A stretch of 64,000 bases of DNA from Anaerolineaceae bacterium (GTDB lineage Bacteria; Chloroflexota; Anaerolineae; Aggregatilineales; Phototrophicaceae), in the NCBI GenBank assembly GCA_007693385.1, contig REDR01000131.1, positions 1 through 64,000 of the forward strand, written 5' to 3'. Of the stretch, positions 17,627 to 27,804 are shown one piece after another. Numbering within the stretch: position 1 is the first letter of the stretch; each line of letters opens with the position of its first letter. The position numbers and the translations under genes were made by a program. The notes under the pieces are model-generated. The model made no database searches, was not told the origin of the DNA, and worked only from the letters and a program-made list of their open reading frames with translations.

Positions 17627-18811
17627 TTGAGCGTGAGCACAATCGACTATAAAGCGGCGGCGGGCGCATTGCATGATGATCTGGTGACGATGCGCCGTGA
17701 CCTGCACCGCCATCCGGAAATCGCCTTTCAAGAAGTGCGAACCGCCGCCATCATCGCCGAGAAGTTGAGCGGATTGGGCTTTGAAGTGCAGACCGGCGTC
17801 GGCAAGACCGGCGTCGTCGCCGTGCTAGAAGGCGCGGCGGACGGGCGGACGGTATTATGGCGAGCCGACATGGACGCGCTTCCGGTGCAGGAGGAGAATC
17901 AGACCGATTACGTCTCGACGGTTAGCGGACGGATGCACGCTTGCGGCCATGATGGGCATGTCAGCATCGCGCTGGGCATCGCCCGCCTGCTGGCGGAACA
18001 CCGCGATAGCTTGAAAGGCCGCGTTAAGTTCGTGTTTCAGCCCGCCGAAGAGATCGTCGCGGGCGCACAGGCCATGATCGCCGATGGCGTGCTGGACGCG
18101 CCGCGCCCCGATGTCAGTCTCGGCCTGCACCTGTGGAATGAGTTGCCGGTGGGGACGGTGGGGGTCACGGATGGCGCGGTGATGGCCGCCTCGTCTAACC
18201 TGATAATCCGCATCAGTGGCAAGGGCGGGCACGCCGCCATGCCGCACCGCACCGCCGATCCGGTGGTGTGTGCCGCGCAGATTATCTCCGCGTTGCAGAC
18301 TATCGTCAGCCGCAACGTTGATCCGGCACAGACCGCCGTCGTCAGCATCACGCAGTTGAAGGGGAGCAACGCCGACAACATCATACCGGAATGTGTGGAA
18401 CTGGGCGGTTCGCTCCGCGCCTATTCGCTCGACATCCGCGATCACAGCGCCCGCCGCATCCACGAAATCGCCGAATCGATCAGTCAGGCGATGGGTTGCA
18501 CGGCGGAAGTCAAATTGCGGCATGGCACGATTCCGGTCATCAATTCTGCGGAGGTGACCGCACAACTGCGCGAGACGTTCGCGGAGGTGGTCGGCGCGTC
18601 GGCGATCAACACCGATTTCCGCACGATGGCCTCTGAGGATATGTCGTTTTTCATGGACGGCATCCCGGGCGCTTATTTCTTCGTCGGCTCGGCCAACTCT
18701 GCGAAAGGTCTGGACTATCCGCACCATCACGCCCGCTTTGACATCGACGAAGAATCGTTAGCGTTGGGCGTGGCGCTGGGGGCGGCGGCCATCGGCAGTT
18801 ACCTATTTTGA
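17627..18811 (+). CDS. M20 family amidohydrolase (N-acyl-amino-acid hydrolase type), copy 1
   Basis: RRDLHRHPEIAFQE, RADMDALPVQEEN, HACGHDGHVSIALG, FQPAEE, GKGGHAAMPHRTADPV. Confidence 0.92.
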   Translation: MSVSTIDYKAAAGALHDDLVTMRRDLHRHPEIAFQEVRTAAIIAEKLSGLGFEVQTGVGKTGVVAVLEGAADGRTVLWRADMDALPVQEENQTDYVSTVSGRMHACGHDGHVSIALGIARLLAEHRDSLKGRVKFVFQPAEEIVAGAQAMIADGVLDAPRPDVSLGLHLWNELPVGTVGVTDGAVMAASSNLIIRISGKGGHAAMPHRTADPVVCAAQIISALQTIVSRNVDPAQTAVVSITQLKGSNADNIIPECVELGGSLRAYSLDIRDHSARRIHEIAESISQAMGCTAEVKLRHGTIPVINSAEVTAQLRETFAEVVGASAINTDFRTMASEDMSFFMDGIPGAYFFVGSANSAKGLDYPHHHARFDIDEESLALGVALGAAAIGSYLF

Positions 18812-18854
18812 CGGGCGGGCGTGATGGCTCGCATGACAAGAGATTGACAGTTAC

Positions 18855-20036
18855 ATGATGGACTATCGAGCAGAAGCGCAAGCATTGCGGGAACGGCTGG
18901 TCGCGTGGCGGCGGGATTTTCACCGCCATCCAGAAGTCGGCTATGAGGTGCATCGCACGGCGGGCATCATCGCTGATGTGTTGCGGGGGCTGGGGTTGGA
19001 AGTGCAGACCGGCGTCGGGCAGACCGGCGTCGTCGGCATATTAGAAGGCGCGGCGGATGGCGACACGGTGTTATGGCGCTCCGATATGGATGCGCTCCCC
19101 ATTCAGGAGGAGAACGACACCGATTATGTCTCGTCTTACGCGGGCAAGATGCACGCTTGCGGCCACGATGGGCACATGGCGATTGCGCTGGGCGCGGCGA
19201 CTTTGCTCAGCCAACAGCGTGAGCACATCAAAGGGCGCGTGAAGTTCGTCTTCCAACCGGCGGAGGAGATGGGCGCGGGCGGGGCGCTGGCGATGATCCG
19301 CGATGGCGTGCTGGACGATCCGGAGCCGGATGTCAGCTTCGGCCTGCACCTGTGGAATACGCTCCCGTTGGGGCAGGTGGGCATCAGTTCCGGCGCGATT
19401 ATGGCCGGTTCGTCGTTCTTCAATCTGCGCGTGCGCGGGTTGGCCGGTCACGCCGCCATGCCGCACACCACGATTGATCCGGTGGCGTGCGCCGGTCAGT
19501 TGATTTCTGCGTTGCATACGATCGTCGGGCGCAAGATGGACGCGATGGCGGGCGCGGTGGTGCTATCGGTTACGTCGGTGGAAACTAGCAGTCACGCCTA
19601 CAACGCCATCCCCGCTTATGTCACCATCGGCGGCACGTTTCGCTCCTTCAATGCGTACACCAGCGAGATGCTAGAGCAACATATCCGTTCGGTGGCGGTT
19701 TCGGTGTGTGAGTCGGTGGGCTGTGAAGTTGACATTCACATTCGCCACCCGAATATACCGGTGGTCAATGATGCCGGTGTGGTGCGGCGCTTGCGGCGGG
19801 CGTTCGCGCAGATCGTCGGTGCGGATCATATCGTTGACGAGCGCACGATGGCGTCAGAAGACATCGCCTATATTCTGGAAGATGTGCCGGGCGCTTATTT
19901 CTTTCTGGGCACGGCGAATCCGGCTAAAGGGCTGACTTACGCGCACCATCACCCGCGCTATGATTTCGATGAAGACGCGCTGGCGACAGGGGTCGCGCTG
20001 GCCTGCCGCGCCATCGGCGATTACGTGTTTGATTAA
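18855..20036 (+). CDS. M20 family amidohydrolase, copy 2 (tandem paralogue)
   Basis: RRDFHRHPEVGYEV, RSDMDALPIQEEN, HACGHDGHMAIALG, FQPAEE, GLAGHAAMPHTTIDPV. Confidence 0.92.
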   Translation: MMDYRAEAQALRERLVAWRRDFHRHPEVGYEVHRTAGIIADVLRGLGLEVQTGVGQTGVVGILEGAADGDTVLWRSDMDALPIQEENDTDYVSSYAGKMHACGHDGHMAIALGAATLLSQQREHIKGRVKFVFQPAEEMGAGGALAMIRDGVLDDPEPDVSFGLHLWNTLPLGQVGISSGAIMAGSSFFNLRVRGLAGHAAMPHTTIDPVACAGQLISALHTIVGRKMDAMAGAVVLSVTSVETSSHAYNAIPAYVTIGGTFRSFNAYTSEMLEQHIRSVAVSVCESVGCEVDIHIRHPNIPVVNDAGVVRRLRRAFAQIVGADHIVDERTMASEDIAYILEDVPGAYFFLGTANPAKGLTYAHHHPRYDFDEDALATGVALACRAIGDYVFD

Positions 20037-20082
20037 TCGTTCGCCGCACGATGAGCGATGAGATGTACGGAAAGACGGGTGA

Positions 20083-20730
20083 ATGATGGACAATCGCAAT
20101 CTGGTTTTGCAGTGGGAGACAGGCGCGGGTTGGCTGATCTTATCCGGTGGCCCGGACGCGCTGAGCGACATCCGCGCCGAAGCGCTCAGCCGCATGATTC
20201 CCGACGGCGAGATTATCTATATCGGCGTCGATGAATCAGCGGCGGATGATCTGATCGAGGATATGGGCGAATTGGGCGCGACGACGGGCTTTCTGGTTAA
20301 TGTGCTGATTGAGGACGATGACAGCATCGCCGCGCATCTATCCAACGCGGCACTGGTGGTCATACCGGCGGAGATCGACCCGCGTGATCTGTTTTCGGTC
20401 TTGCAGGGGGCGGCGATCAAAGCGATCCGCGAGGCGTACCAGCGCGGCACGGTGATTCTCGTAGAAGGGGACTCCAGCGCAGTATTCGGCCATTTATATG
20501 TTGTGGATGGCGTCGGCTATGAGGGCTTCGGCTGGTTGCAGGGCGCTTTGATCGTACCGCGTGTGACCAGCATCAACGATTCGGCTGTGGCGCAGGATGT
20601 CTTGACCGCTAACGCCGCCGGAATCGCGGTGGGCGTCGGGGTGGGTTCGGCGCTGGCGCTCGGCCCGCAGGGGCAGGTCGAAACGTGGGGGCGCGGTGAG
20701 GTGACTGTGGCGCTGGGACGCGGCTCGTAA
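20083..20730 (+). CDS. Hypothetical protein, possibly peptidase S51/cyanophycinase-like fold
   Basis: Intact 215-aa ORF; IREAYQRGTVILVEGDSSAVFGHLYVVDGVGYEGFGWLQ resembles the S51/cyanophycinase nucleophile region (tentative). Confidence 0.5.
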   Translation: MMDNRNLVLQWETGAGWLILSGGPDALSDIRAEALSRMIPDGEIIYIGVDESAADDLIEDMGELGATTGFLVNVLIEDDDSIAAHLSNAALVVIPAEIDPRDLFSVLQGAAIKAIREAYQRGTVILVEGDSSAVFGHLYVVDGVGYEGFGWLQGALIVPRVTSINDSAVAQDVLTANAAGIAVGVGVGSALALGPQGQVETWGRGEVTVALGRGS

Positions 20731-20754
20731 CGGCGCGTCCGGTTTGTCGTCGCA

Positions 20755-20783
20755 TTGACAAAGGCGGGCGACATTGCTATGCT
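20755..20783 (+). promoter_or_regulatory. Sigma70-type promoter TTGACA-N17-TATGCT for aspartate kinase
   Basis: TTGACA 20755-20760, 17-bp spacer, TATGCT 20778-20783. Confidence 0.75.
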
Positions 20784-20844
20784 GAAATCCGCTTCAATCT
20801 GGCTTTATAACACAATGACAATCTAAAGAATTGACTGTTACATC

Positions 20845-22242
20845 ATGGGCACATTGGTGATGAAGTTCGGCGGCGTCTCCGTCGCTACGACCACCGCGTT
20901 GACGCAGGTCATCAGCATCGTTTTGCAGGAAAAAGAACGCTGGCAACGGCTAATCGTCGTCGCTTCCGCGCTGGAAGGCGTGACCGATGCGCTGATCGAA
21001 GCCGCACGGCTGGCACAACTGAGCAATCAACGCGGCTATCGGCGCATCGTCGCCACGATACGCACGCGCCATTTAGCGCTGGTGGAGCAATTGCCATTGA
21101 GCGCCGACGAGCGCAACGCGCTCAACGCCGATATTGACCAGCTTCTATTCGAGATGCTCGACGTGTGTCAGGCGCTTTCTGATGCGCTGGAAGATCGCTT
21201 TTTGACCGAGAAAATGGATGCGATCATCGGCGTCGGCGAACGGTTGTCAGCGCGGATCATCGCGGCGCTATTGCGCGAGAACGACCTGCGCGGCGTCGCC
21301 ATCGAGTCGATGAACCTACTGGTCACCGATGACATCTTCGGCAACGCGACGCCCGACATACAGGCCACCCGCGCCCGCGTCGAGCGCGACCTGTTGCCGA
21401 TGCTGGAACGCGACATCATACCGGTGATTACCGGCTTCGTCGGCGGCACGGTGAGCGGCAAGCCGACCACCGTCGGGCGCGGCGGTAGCGATTACACCGC
21501 CTCCGTGTTGGCGGCGTGTGCTGGCGCGGATGAGGTGTGGATGTGGACGAGCGTTGACGGCATGATGTCGGCGGATCCCGGCGACGTAGAAGCGGCGCGG
21601 GTGATCCCGGCGATGTCTTACGAAGAAGTGGCGGAACTGGCCTATTTCGGTGCGCGTATTTTGCACGCCCGCATGGTACAGCCGCTACGCGATTATGGCA
21701 TCCCGCTACGCATCAAGAACGTGTTCAAGCCACAACAGACCGGCACATTCGTCCATCACAGCGCGGCGGGTGACCAGATCAAAGCGGTCACGTCAATCGG
21801 TGGGCTAGGTTTGCGGACGGCGGAACCCACTACCTTGACCGCCATCTCCAAGCTGGTCAACCGCGTTTTCACTGAGGTGATTGGCACATCGGCGGACGTG
21901 ATGCTGTCGGCGCAGTCGTCGTCGGCCACATTCTTGAGTGTGATCGTGCCGACTAGCGCCGGACTGGATGCGACACGCTCGCTACAATCCGCCCTGCGCC
22001 ACGCGCTCAAACAGCATCCAGAGGTCGGCGCGTGGACGGTTGAGCCGATCAGCGTGATAACCGCCGTCGCCGCCGGAATCAACCGCCAGCCGCGTTTGTT
22101 GTCGCGCCTGTTCTTCGCGCTGGATGATGCGCCGTTGTTGGCTGTCGCGCAGGGGCCATCCCATTGTAGTCTGTCGGTGGTCGTGGCGAGAGATGACGCC
22201 GACGCCGCGCTACAGCGCATCCATCAGCACATCATCGGTTAA
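20845..22242 (+). CDS. lysC: Aspartate kinase
   Basis: LVMKFGGVSVATTTAL, TVGRGGSDYTASVLAACAGADEVWMWTSVDGMMSADP, C-terminal ACT-like region. Confidence 0.93.
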   Translation: MGTLVMKFGGVSVATTTALTQVISIVLQEKERWQRLIVVASALEGVTDALIEAARLAQLSNQRGYRRIVATIRTRHLALVEQLPLSADERNALNADIDQLLFEMLDVCQALSDALEDRFLTEKMDAIIGVGERLSARIIAALLRENDLRGVAIESMNLLVTDDIFGNATPDIQATRARVERDLLPMLERDIIPVITGFVGGTVSGKPTTVGRGGSDYTASVLAACAGADEVWMWTSVDGMMSADPGDVEAARVIPAMSYEEVAELAYFGARILHARMVQPLRDYGIPLRIKNVFKPQQTGTFVHHSAAGDQIKAVTSIGGLGLRTAEPTTLTAISKLVNRVFTEVIGTSADVMLSAQSSSATFLSVIVPTSAGLDATRSLQSALRHALKQHPEVGAWTVEPISVITAVAAGINRQPRLLSRLFFALDDAPLLAVAQGPSHCSLSVVVARDDADAALQRIHQHIIG

Positions 22243-22265
22243 CTGATCTATCGGCCTGACGGGTG

Positions 22266-23597
22266 CTAGTATTTGCCTAAATATTGATCCAGTTCCCAGC
22301 GCGTCACGATCTGGTTATACTGGTCGAATTCTTGCTGTTTGGCTTCAAGGAAGCGGTCACTGATGTACGGGCCGAGCGCGTCCAGAATGACATCATCTTC
22401 GCGCAGGGCGTCCAGCGCATCGCCGAGCGTGGTCGGCAGGTGCGCCGCGTTGCGTAGTCGGCTTCGCTTCTGGCCGAGAATCGTCTCCTCGAACGGCTCT
22501 TGTAACGTCATCTTCTGCTGAATGCCGTCCAGACCGGCCTTGAGCATGACCGCAATCGCCAGATATGGGTTACAACTGGGATCAGGACAGCGCAATTCAA
22601 GCCGCGTGTGGTCTTCGCGTCCGGGTTGCGGGCGCGGCACGCGGATCAGCGCGGCGCGGTTGACGTGCGCCCATGTGACGTAAGTTGGCGCTTCAAAGCT
22701 CTTGCCCAGTCGCTTATACGAATTGACCAGAGGCGCTAAGATGGCGGTCATGGCGCGGGCGTGGTGTAGCTGTCCGGCCAGAAAATAGCGGGCGATGTCG
22801 GATAGCCCGTATTCTTGCTCGCTATCGCTGAATATGTTGTCGTCGGTGTGGATGTCGTGCAGGCTTTGATGCGTGTGCAAACCGGAGCCGGGCTGATCCG
22901 TGATCGGGCGTGGCATGAACGTGCAGAATAGGCCGTGTTGTTGCGCGACGGTCTTGATAGCGACGCGGGCGGTCAGCATGGCGTCGGCGATGGTCAGCGC
23001 GTCGTCGTAGGCGAATTCAAATTCGTGCTGGCCTCTGGCGATCTCCGAGTGAATCGCGTGCGTGCGGATGTCCAGCGCATCCATCACGCGCACCATCTGC
23101 CGCCGGATGTTCTGCATCGGCTCCGGCGGCATATCAAAATAGCTAGCTTCTTCCGTCGGTTCGACGCCCTGCTGACCATTCTCGCGCCGCCGGAACAAGA
23201 AGAACTCCATCTCCATACCGACTTTGAAGCGATAACCGGCTTCTTCTGCCTGCTTGATGACGCGGATTAGCGCGTTGCGCGGATCACCGATGAATGGCTC
23301 GCCCTGCGTGTTGTGCGCGTTACAGATCAAGCGGGCGGTGCGCGTCTCGCCCGCGCTCCATGGGAGCAGGCGGAATGTATTCAGGTCGGGGTGTAGCTCC
23401 ATATCGCTTTCAGCGACGCGGGCAAAGCCGTCAATCGAAGAGCCGTCGAAGTGCGAACCGTGCGCGATGACGCCTTCTAGCTGGCTGGCGGGGATGGTGA
23501 CGCTCTTCACGATGCCGAGAATATCGGTAAACCACAGATCAATGAATTGCACGCCTTCGCGCTCGATGGTCTGTAAGATGGCTGTTTGCTGGCTCAT
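22266..23597 (-). CDS. glnA: Glutamine synthetase, type I
   Basis: EGVQFIDLWFTDILGIVKSVTIPA, FDGSSIDGFARVAESDMELHPD, MEMEFFLFRR, GSGLHTHQSL, LELRCPDPSCNPYLA. Confidence 0.94.
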   Translation of the reverse strand: MSQQTAILQTIEREGVQFIDLWFTDILGIVKSVTIPASQLEGVIAHGSHFDGSSIDGFARVAESDMELHPDLNTFRLLPWSAGETRTARLICNAHNTQGEPFIGDPRNALIRVIKQAEEAGYRFKVGMEMEFFLFRRRENGQQGVEPTEEASYFDMPPEPMQNIRRQMVRVMDALDIRTHAIHSEIARGQHEFEFAYDDALTIADAMLTARVAIKTVAQQHGLFCTFMPRPITDQPGSGLHTHQSLHDIHTDDNIFSDSEQEYGLSDIARYFLAGQLHHARAMTAILAPLVNSYKRLGKSFEAPTYVTWAHVNRAALIRVPRPQPGREDHTRLELRCPDPSCNPYLAIAVMLKAGLDGIQQKMTLQEPFEETILGQKRSRLRNAAHLPTTLGDALDALREDDVILDALGPYISDRFLEAKQQEFDQYNQIVTRWELDQYLGKY

Positions 23598-23704
23598 GGG
23601 GTCACATGCCTCCGCTTTTTGCTCGCTGATAAACACGCCCTCATTTTACCGGATAGATGGCCGTCGGGATGTTGGCGGATTGCGCCAAGAATGCTGACGC
23701 GCTT

Positions 23705-24175
23705 TTAGTCAGATTGCGACAACGGCGCGGCGGGGATGATCTTGAAGTGGCGCAACAGCGCATCCAGCCCCAGTAGATAGCCGTGCCAACCAAACCCGCT
23801 AATCTGTCCCAGACACGCACCGGCCAGCATCGAATGATGGCGGAACGATTCGCGGGCGTGGATGTTGCTCAGATGTACCTCGACGACGGGAATCGCTATC
23901 GCGCTGATCGCGTCGCGCAGGGCGACGGATGTATGCGTGAATCCGCCCGGATTGAACACCACGCCATCCGCCCAATTGCGCGAGACGTGCAACATATCAA
24001 TCAATTCGCCCTCGTGATTGCTCTGGCCGCTACGCAATTCGACGCGGTGCGGCCTGACGTGGGCGATGCACGCCGCGCTGATGTCTTCCAGCGTCATGTG
24101 GCCGTATACGTCCGGCTCGCGTGTCCCCAGCAGGTTCAGGTTAGGCCCGTTCAACAGGAAGAATTTTTTGCTCAT
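23705..24175 (-). CDS. aroQ: 3-dehydroquinate dehydratase, type II
   Basis: [72 protein letters not shown]. Confidence 0.95.
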   Translation of the reverse strand: MSKKFFLLNGPNLNLLGTREPDVYGHMTLEDISAACIAHVRPHRVELRSGQSNHEGELIDMLHVSRNWADGVVFNPGGFTHTSVALRDAISAIAIPVVEVHLSNIHARESFRHHSMLAGACLGQISGFGWHGYLLGLDALLRHFKIIPAAPLSQSD

Positions 24176-24203
24176 ATCCGCGCCCCTTTTCGTATTCATC
24201 GCA

Positions 24204-25241
24204 TTATCGCAGACCGTCTAGCACATCAATCACCGCATCTTTGCTGACATTTTCCATGATAAGCGGTTGGCCGATACCGCGCAACAACACGAAGCGATTC
24301 ACCCCGCTTTGCCACTTCTTATCGGCGCTCATCGCCGCCCACAGCGCCGCCGACTCCAGCCCATCAATCCGCGTCGGTAGGCCGATTTGACGCAATAGCC
24401 CGTCCACGCTATCGACCAGCCGCGCATCACACAGATTCAGCGCGTGCGACAGTCGCGCCGCCGCCAGCAGGCCAACGCCCACCGCTTGCCCGTGCGCCCA
24501 TGCGTAGCCGCTGACCTGTTCGATAGCGTGCGCGAACGTGTGGCCGAGATTGAGGTGAGCGCGTTCGCCGCGCTCGTAGGGGTCGCGCTGGACGACGGCG
24601 ATCTTGACCGCTACCGCCCGCTTGACCAGTTCGACGGCGCGTTCGCGGGTCAGCGCCGCCGGATCGAGTAGGGCGGGGTCGGCGATCAACCCGTGCTTGA
24701 CTACTTCCGCCAGTCCGTTCACCCATTCGACATCGGGCAGGGTGTGCAGGGTGTCAGTGTCGATGAGAACCGCGTCCGGTTGCTTGAACGCGCCCGCCAG
24801 ATTCTTTCCGGCGGGCAGATCAACGCCGACTTTGCCGCCCACGCTGGAATCGACCATCGCCAATAGCGAAGTCGGCGCTTGCACCAGCCGCACGCCGCGC
24901 ATATAGGTCGCCGCCACGAATCCGGCGGTATCGCCGACCACGCCACCGCCCAGCGCGATCACCGTGCTAGCGCGATCCGCGCCCCGCGCCACCATCTGCG
25001 CGTACAGATCGGCGACGGTATCCAGCGTCTTGTACGCTTCGCCGTCGCGCATCAGCAACAATGGCGCGTGCAGGGCTTCGGCCAGCGCTGATGCGTGCAA
25101 TGGCGCGATGGTGTCGTTAGAGACGACCACCGGCTGGCGGATGCCGAAGCGTCCCGGATCAGCGATGACGGCTTCGTATAGTCCGGCTTCGATGTGGATG
25201 TCATAACCATTCTGCGGCGTGGTTACAGGCAAGACCGCCAT
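24204..25241 (-). CDS. aroB: 3-dehydroquinate synthase
   Basis: [69 protein letters not shown]. Confidence 0.95.
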   Translation of the reverse strand: MAVLPVTTPQNGYDIHIEAGLYEAVIADPGRFGIRQPVVVSNDTIAPLHASALAEALHAPLLLMRDGEAYKTLDTVADLYAQMVARGADRASTVIALGGGVVGDTAGFVAATYMRGVRLVQAPTSLLAMVDSSVGGKVGVDLPAGKNLAGAFKQPDAVLIDTDTLHTLPDVEWVNGLAEVVKHGLIADPALLDPAALTRERAVELVKRAVAVKIAVVQRDPYERGERAHLNLGHTFAHAIEQVSGYAWAHGQAVGVGLLAAARLSHALNLCDARLVDSVDGLLRQIGLPTRIDGLESAALWAAMSADKKWQSGVNRFVLLRGIGQPLIMENVSKDAVIDVLDGLR

Positions 25242-25735
25242 AACGTGATGACCTCCTCCGCGACCTCTTCCGGTGATTTGTCGCCGGTGTCGATTTTCTG
25301 CTCGATTGCCTCATAGATTGGACGCCGCGATTCATACAGCGCCCGCCAATCCGCCGCTAACGGGCGGCCACTCTCGCCCGCGATGCGCTCCGCGATGACA
25401 TCCGGCGCGGCCTGCAAGCAGATCACCACCCCTGACGATTCCAGCAGATGGCGGTTGGCCGCGTTCATCAACATGCCGCCACCGGTGGCGATGACCAGCC
25501 CGGAACGTGCCGCAAGACCTTGCGCGACTTCCGCTTCTAACTGCCGGAAGGCGGCCTCGCCGCGTTCGGCGAAGATTTGCGCGATGCTGAGGCCGGTCTG
25601 CTCGCTGATGGCGGTGTCGGTGTCGATGAATTCCCGCCCCAGTCGTTCCGCGACGATCTCGCCGACGGTGGTCTTGCCCGCGCCCATGAATCCGGCCAGT
25701 ATGATATTGTCATGGCTGGTATGGGTATCAGACAT
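25223..25735 (-). CDS. aroK: Shikimate kinase
   Basis: IILAGFMGAGKTTVGEIVAERLGREFIDTDTAISEQTGLSIAQIFAERGEAAFRQLE; ATG at 25735. Confidence 0.93.
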   Translation of the reverse strand: MSDTHTSHDNIILAGFMGAGKTTVGEIVAERLGREFIDTDTAISEQTGLSIAQIFAERGEAAFRQLEAEVAQGLAARSGLVIATGGGMLMNAANRHLLESSGVVICLQAAPDVIAERIAGESGRPLAADWRALYESRRPIYEAIEQKIDTGDKSPEEVAEEVITLWRSCL

Positions 25736-26903
25736 AGCCGAAGCGCCATTCGCTATTGTCCATCGGCAGATCAGACAGGCGATTACCGCGTAGCGCCTCG
25801 AAGCGCGGGCGCATTTCATCGATGCTATCGCCGCCTAGCTTGCTCATCAGTTCATCGGCCAGCACGATAGACAGCATCGCCTCGCCGACCGGCACGGCAC
25901 GCGGCACCGCGCAGAAGTCGCTACGCTCGTATGTGGTGGATTCCGGCTCGCCCGTCGCTAGATTGACCGAATCCGCGCCGCGCAACATGGTAGAGATCGG
26001 CTTCATGGCGACTCGCGTGATGATCGGGTCGCCGGTGGTGATGCCGCCTTCCAGCCCGCCAGCGCGATTGGTGCGCCGTGTCAGGTCGCCGTTCGCGCCT
26101 TTGTCGATCATGTCGTGAACCTGACTGCCGGGCAGTCCGGCGTTCTCGAACGCCCGCCCGATCTCCGCGCCTTTCATCGCCTGTATGCTGACCAGCGCCC
26201 CGACGATCCGCGCATCTAACCGCCGATCCCAATGCACATGCGAGCCGAGTCCGGGCGGCACACCCAGCGCGAAAATCTCGAACACGCCGCCTAATGTATC
26301 CTTGTCGATCTTGGCCTGCCGGATGGCTTGGTGCATCTGGTCGGCGATGGCGGGATGCGGACAGCGCACATCGTTCGACTCGGCGGCGGTATACAGCGCC
26401 TCGAAGTCGTCGCCGTCATTGATCCGTGTTTCCACCGCGCCGATCTGCACCACATACCCGCCGACGCGCACGCCGAATTCCGCCAGAAAGCGACGGCAAA
26501 TCGCGCCCACCGCGACGCGCATCGTCGTCTCGCGTGCTGATGAGCGCTCCAGACCGAGCCGTAGTTCGCGGTAGCCGTATTTGACCGCACCGGTGAGGTC
26601 GGCATGGCCGGGTCTTGGCGTGGTCATCGGGGTGATGTCGCGCTCCTGCCAGTTCTTGAAGTCGCGGTTCTCCACGATCAGCGCGATAGGGCCGCCGGTG
26701 GTCATACCGTTCATCACGCCGCCGACGATGCGTACACCGTCTTTTTCAATGTGCATCCGCCCGCCGCTACCATAGCCGACCTGACGCCGTGCTAATTGCT
26801 CGTTGATGTCGTCCGCACTGAGGGGCAAACCGGCGGGCATCCCCTCTAATATCGCGGTCAGCATCGGCCCATGACTTTCACCTGCGGTCAAAAATCGTAT
26901 CAT
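25728..26903 (-). CDS. aroC: Chorismate synthase
   Basis: MIRFLTAGESHGPMLTAILEGMPAGLPLS, RPGHADLTGAVKYGYRELRLGLERSSARETTMRVAVGAI. Confidence 0.95.
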   Translation of the reverse strand: MIRFLTAGESHGPMLTAILEGMPAGLPLSADDINEQLARRQVGYGSGGRMHIEKDGVRIVGGVMNGMTTGGPIALIVENRDFKNWQERDITPMTTPRPGHADLTGAVKYGYRELRLGLERSSARETTMRVAVGAICRRFLAEFGVRVGGYVVQIGAVETRINDGDDFEALYTAAESNDVRCPHPAIADQMHQAIRQAKIDKDTLGGVFEIFALGVPPGLGSHVHWDRRLDARIVGALVSIQAMKGAEIGRAFENAGLPGSQVHDMIDKGANGDLTRRTNRAGGLEGGITTGDPIITRVAMKPISTMLRGADSVNLATGEPESTTYERSDFCAVPRAVPVGEAMLSIVLADELMSKLGGDSIDEMRPRFEALRGNRLSDLPMDNSEWRFGYV

Positions 26904-26923
26904 CTTCGCTCACTCTCTCATGC

Positions 26924-27757
26924 TCAACTATTGGCGGCCAATTCGATCAAAGCCGCCGCCATCATCGTCTCTAAAGGTGCTTCGCGTTCCGTCCACGCCT
27001 GAAAGCTCAACGCGCCCTGACGTACCAGCATCCCGACGCCGCCGATAGCGCGTCCGCCGTTGTCTTCGGCCTGTGTCATCAAGCGTGTCTGTTGCGGGCG
27101 ATAGATCATGTCATACACGGTGACGCCACGCGGGAACGGCACACCGGCGATCCACGGCGAGTCGTCGGCGTTCGGCCACATGCCGACAGGCGTCGCGTTG
27201 ACGATCAGCGTCGGGGCGTGTTCCGCCGCTTCATCCAGTGTCAGCACGCGGGCACGCTCGCGCACACCGGCGGAAACGGTGAGGTCGGCCAGCATCTTGT
27301 TAGCGCGTTCTAGCGTGCGATTGACGACGATCACATCCGCGCCCGCCCGCCACAAACCATAAACCGCCGCCCGCGCCGCGCCGCCCGCGCCCAGTACGAT
27401 GACCGTCTGCCCGCTCACGTTGATCTGGTGGGCGCTCAGGTCGCCCATGAAGCCGTCCACGTCGGTATTGGTGCCGGTCAGTTTGCGGAAATCCACCGTA
27501 TTGACCGCGCCCACCGCCCGCGCCACGTCATCGGGCGTCACGATGCGCATGACCGCCTCTTTGTGCGGGATGGTGACGTTCACGCCGATGTAGCCATGCC
27601 GCATCGGTTCGCGGATGCCGTGCGTCACGATGTCGGGCGGTATCGCCATGACATCATAATGCCAATCCATGCCCAGCGCTTGAAAAGCGGCGTTGTGCAT
27701 GGCCGGGCTGATGCTGTGTGTCACAGGCCAGCCGATCAAGCCGACTCGATTCGTCAT
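26924..27757 (-). CDS. aroE: Shikimate 5-dehydrogenase
   Basis: VGLIGWPVTHSISPAMHNAAFQALGMDWHYDV, GVNVTIPHKEAV, GTNTDVDGFMGDL, VLGAGGAARAAVYGL. Confidence 0.95.
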   Translation of the reverse strand: MTNRVGLIGWPVTHSISPAMHNAAFQALGMDWHYDVMAIPPDIVTHGIREPMRHGYIGVNVTIPHKEAVMRIVTPDDVARAVGAVNTVDFRKLTGTNTDVDGFMGDLSAHQINVSGQTVIVLGAGGAARAAVYGLWRAGADVIVVNRTLERANKMLADLTVSAGVRERARVLTLDEAAEHAPTLIVNATPVGMWPNADDSPWIAGVPFPRGVTVYDMIYRPQQTRLMTQAEDNGGRAIGGVGMLVRQGALSFQAWTEREAPLETMMAAALIELAANS

Positions 27758-27804
27758 AATCGCTCCTAATCGCAATCTCGCGTTTGTCGGTGGGGCGGCG
27801 GCGC

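Noticed and set aside
20784-20844. Lysine riboswitch upstream of aspartate kinase
   Set aside because: Only ~60 nt between promoter and start; no aptamer-size leader or terminator.
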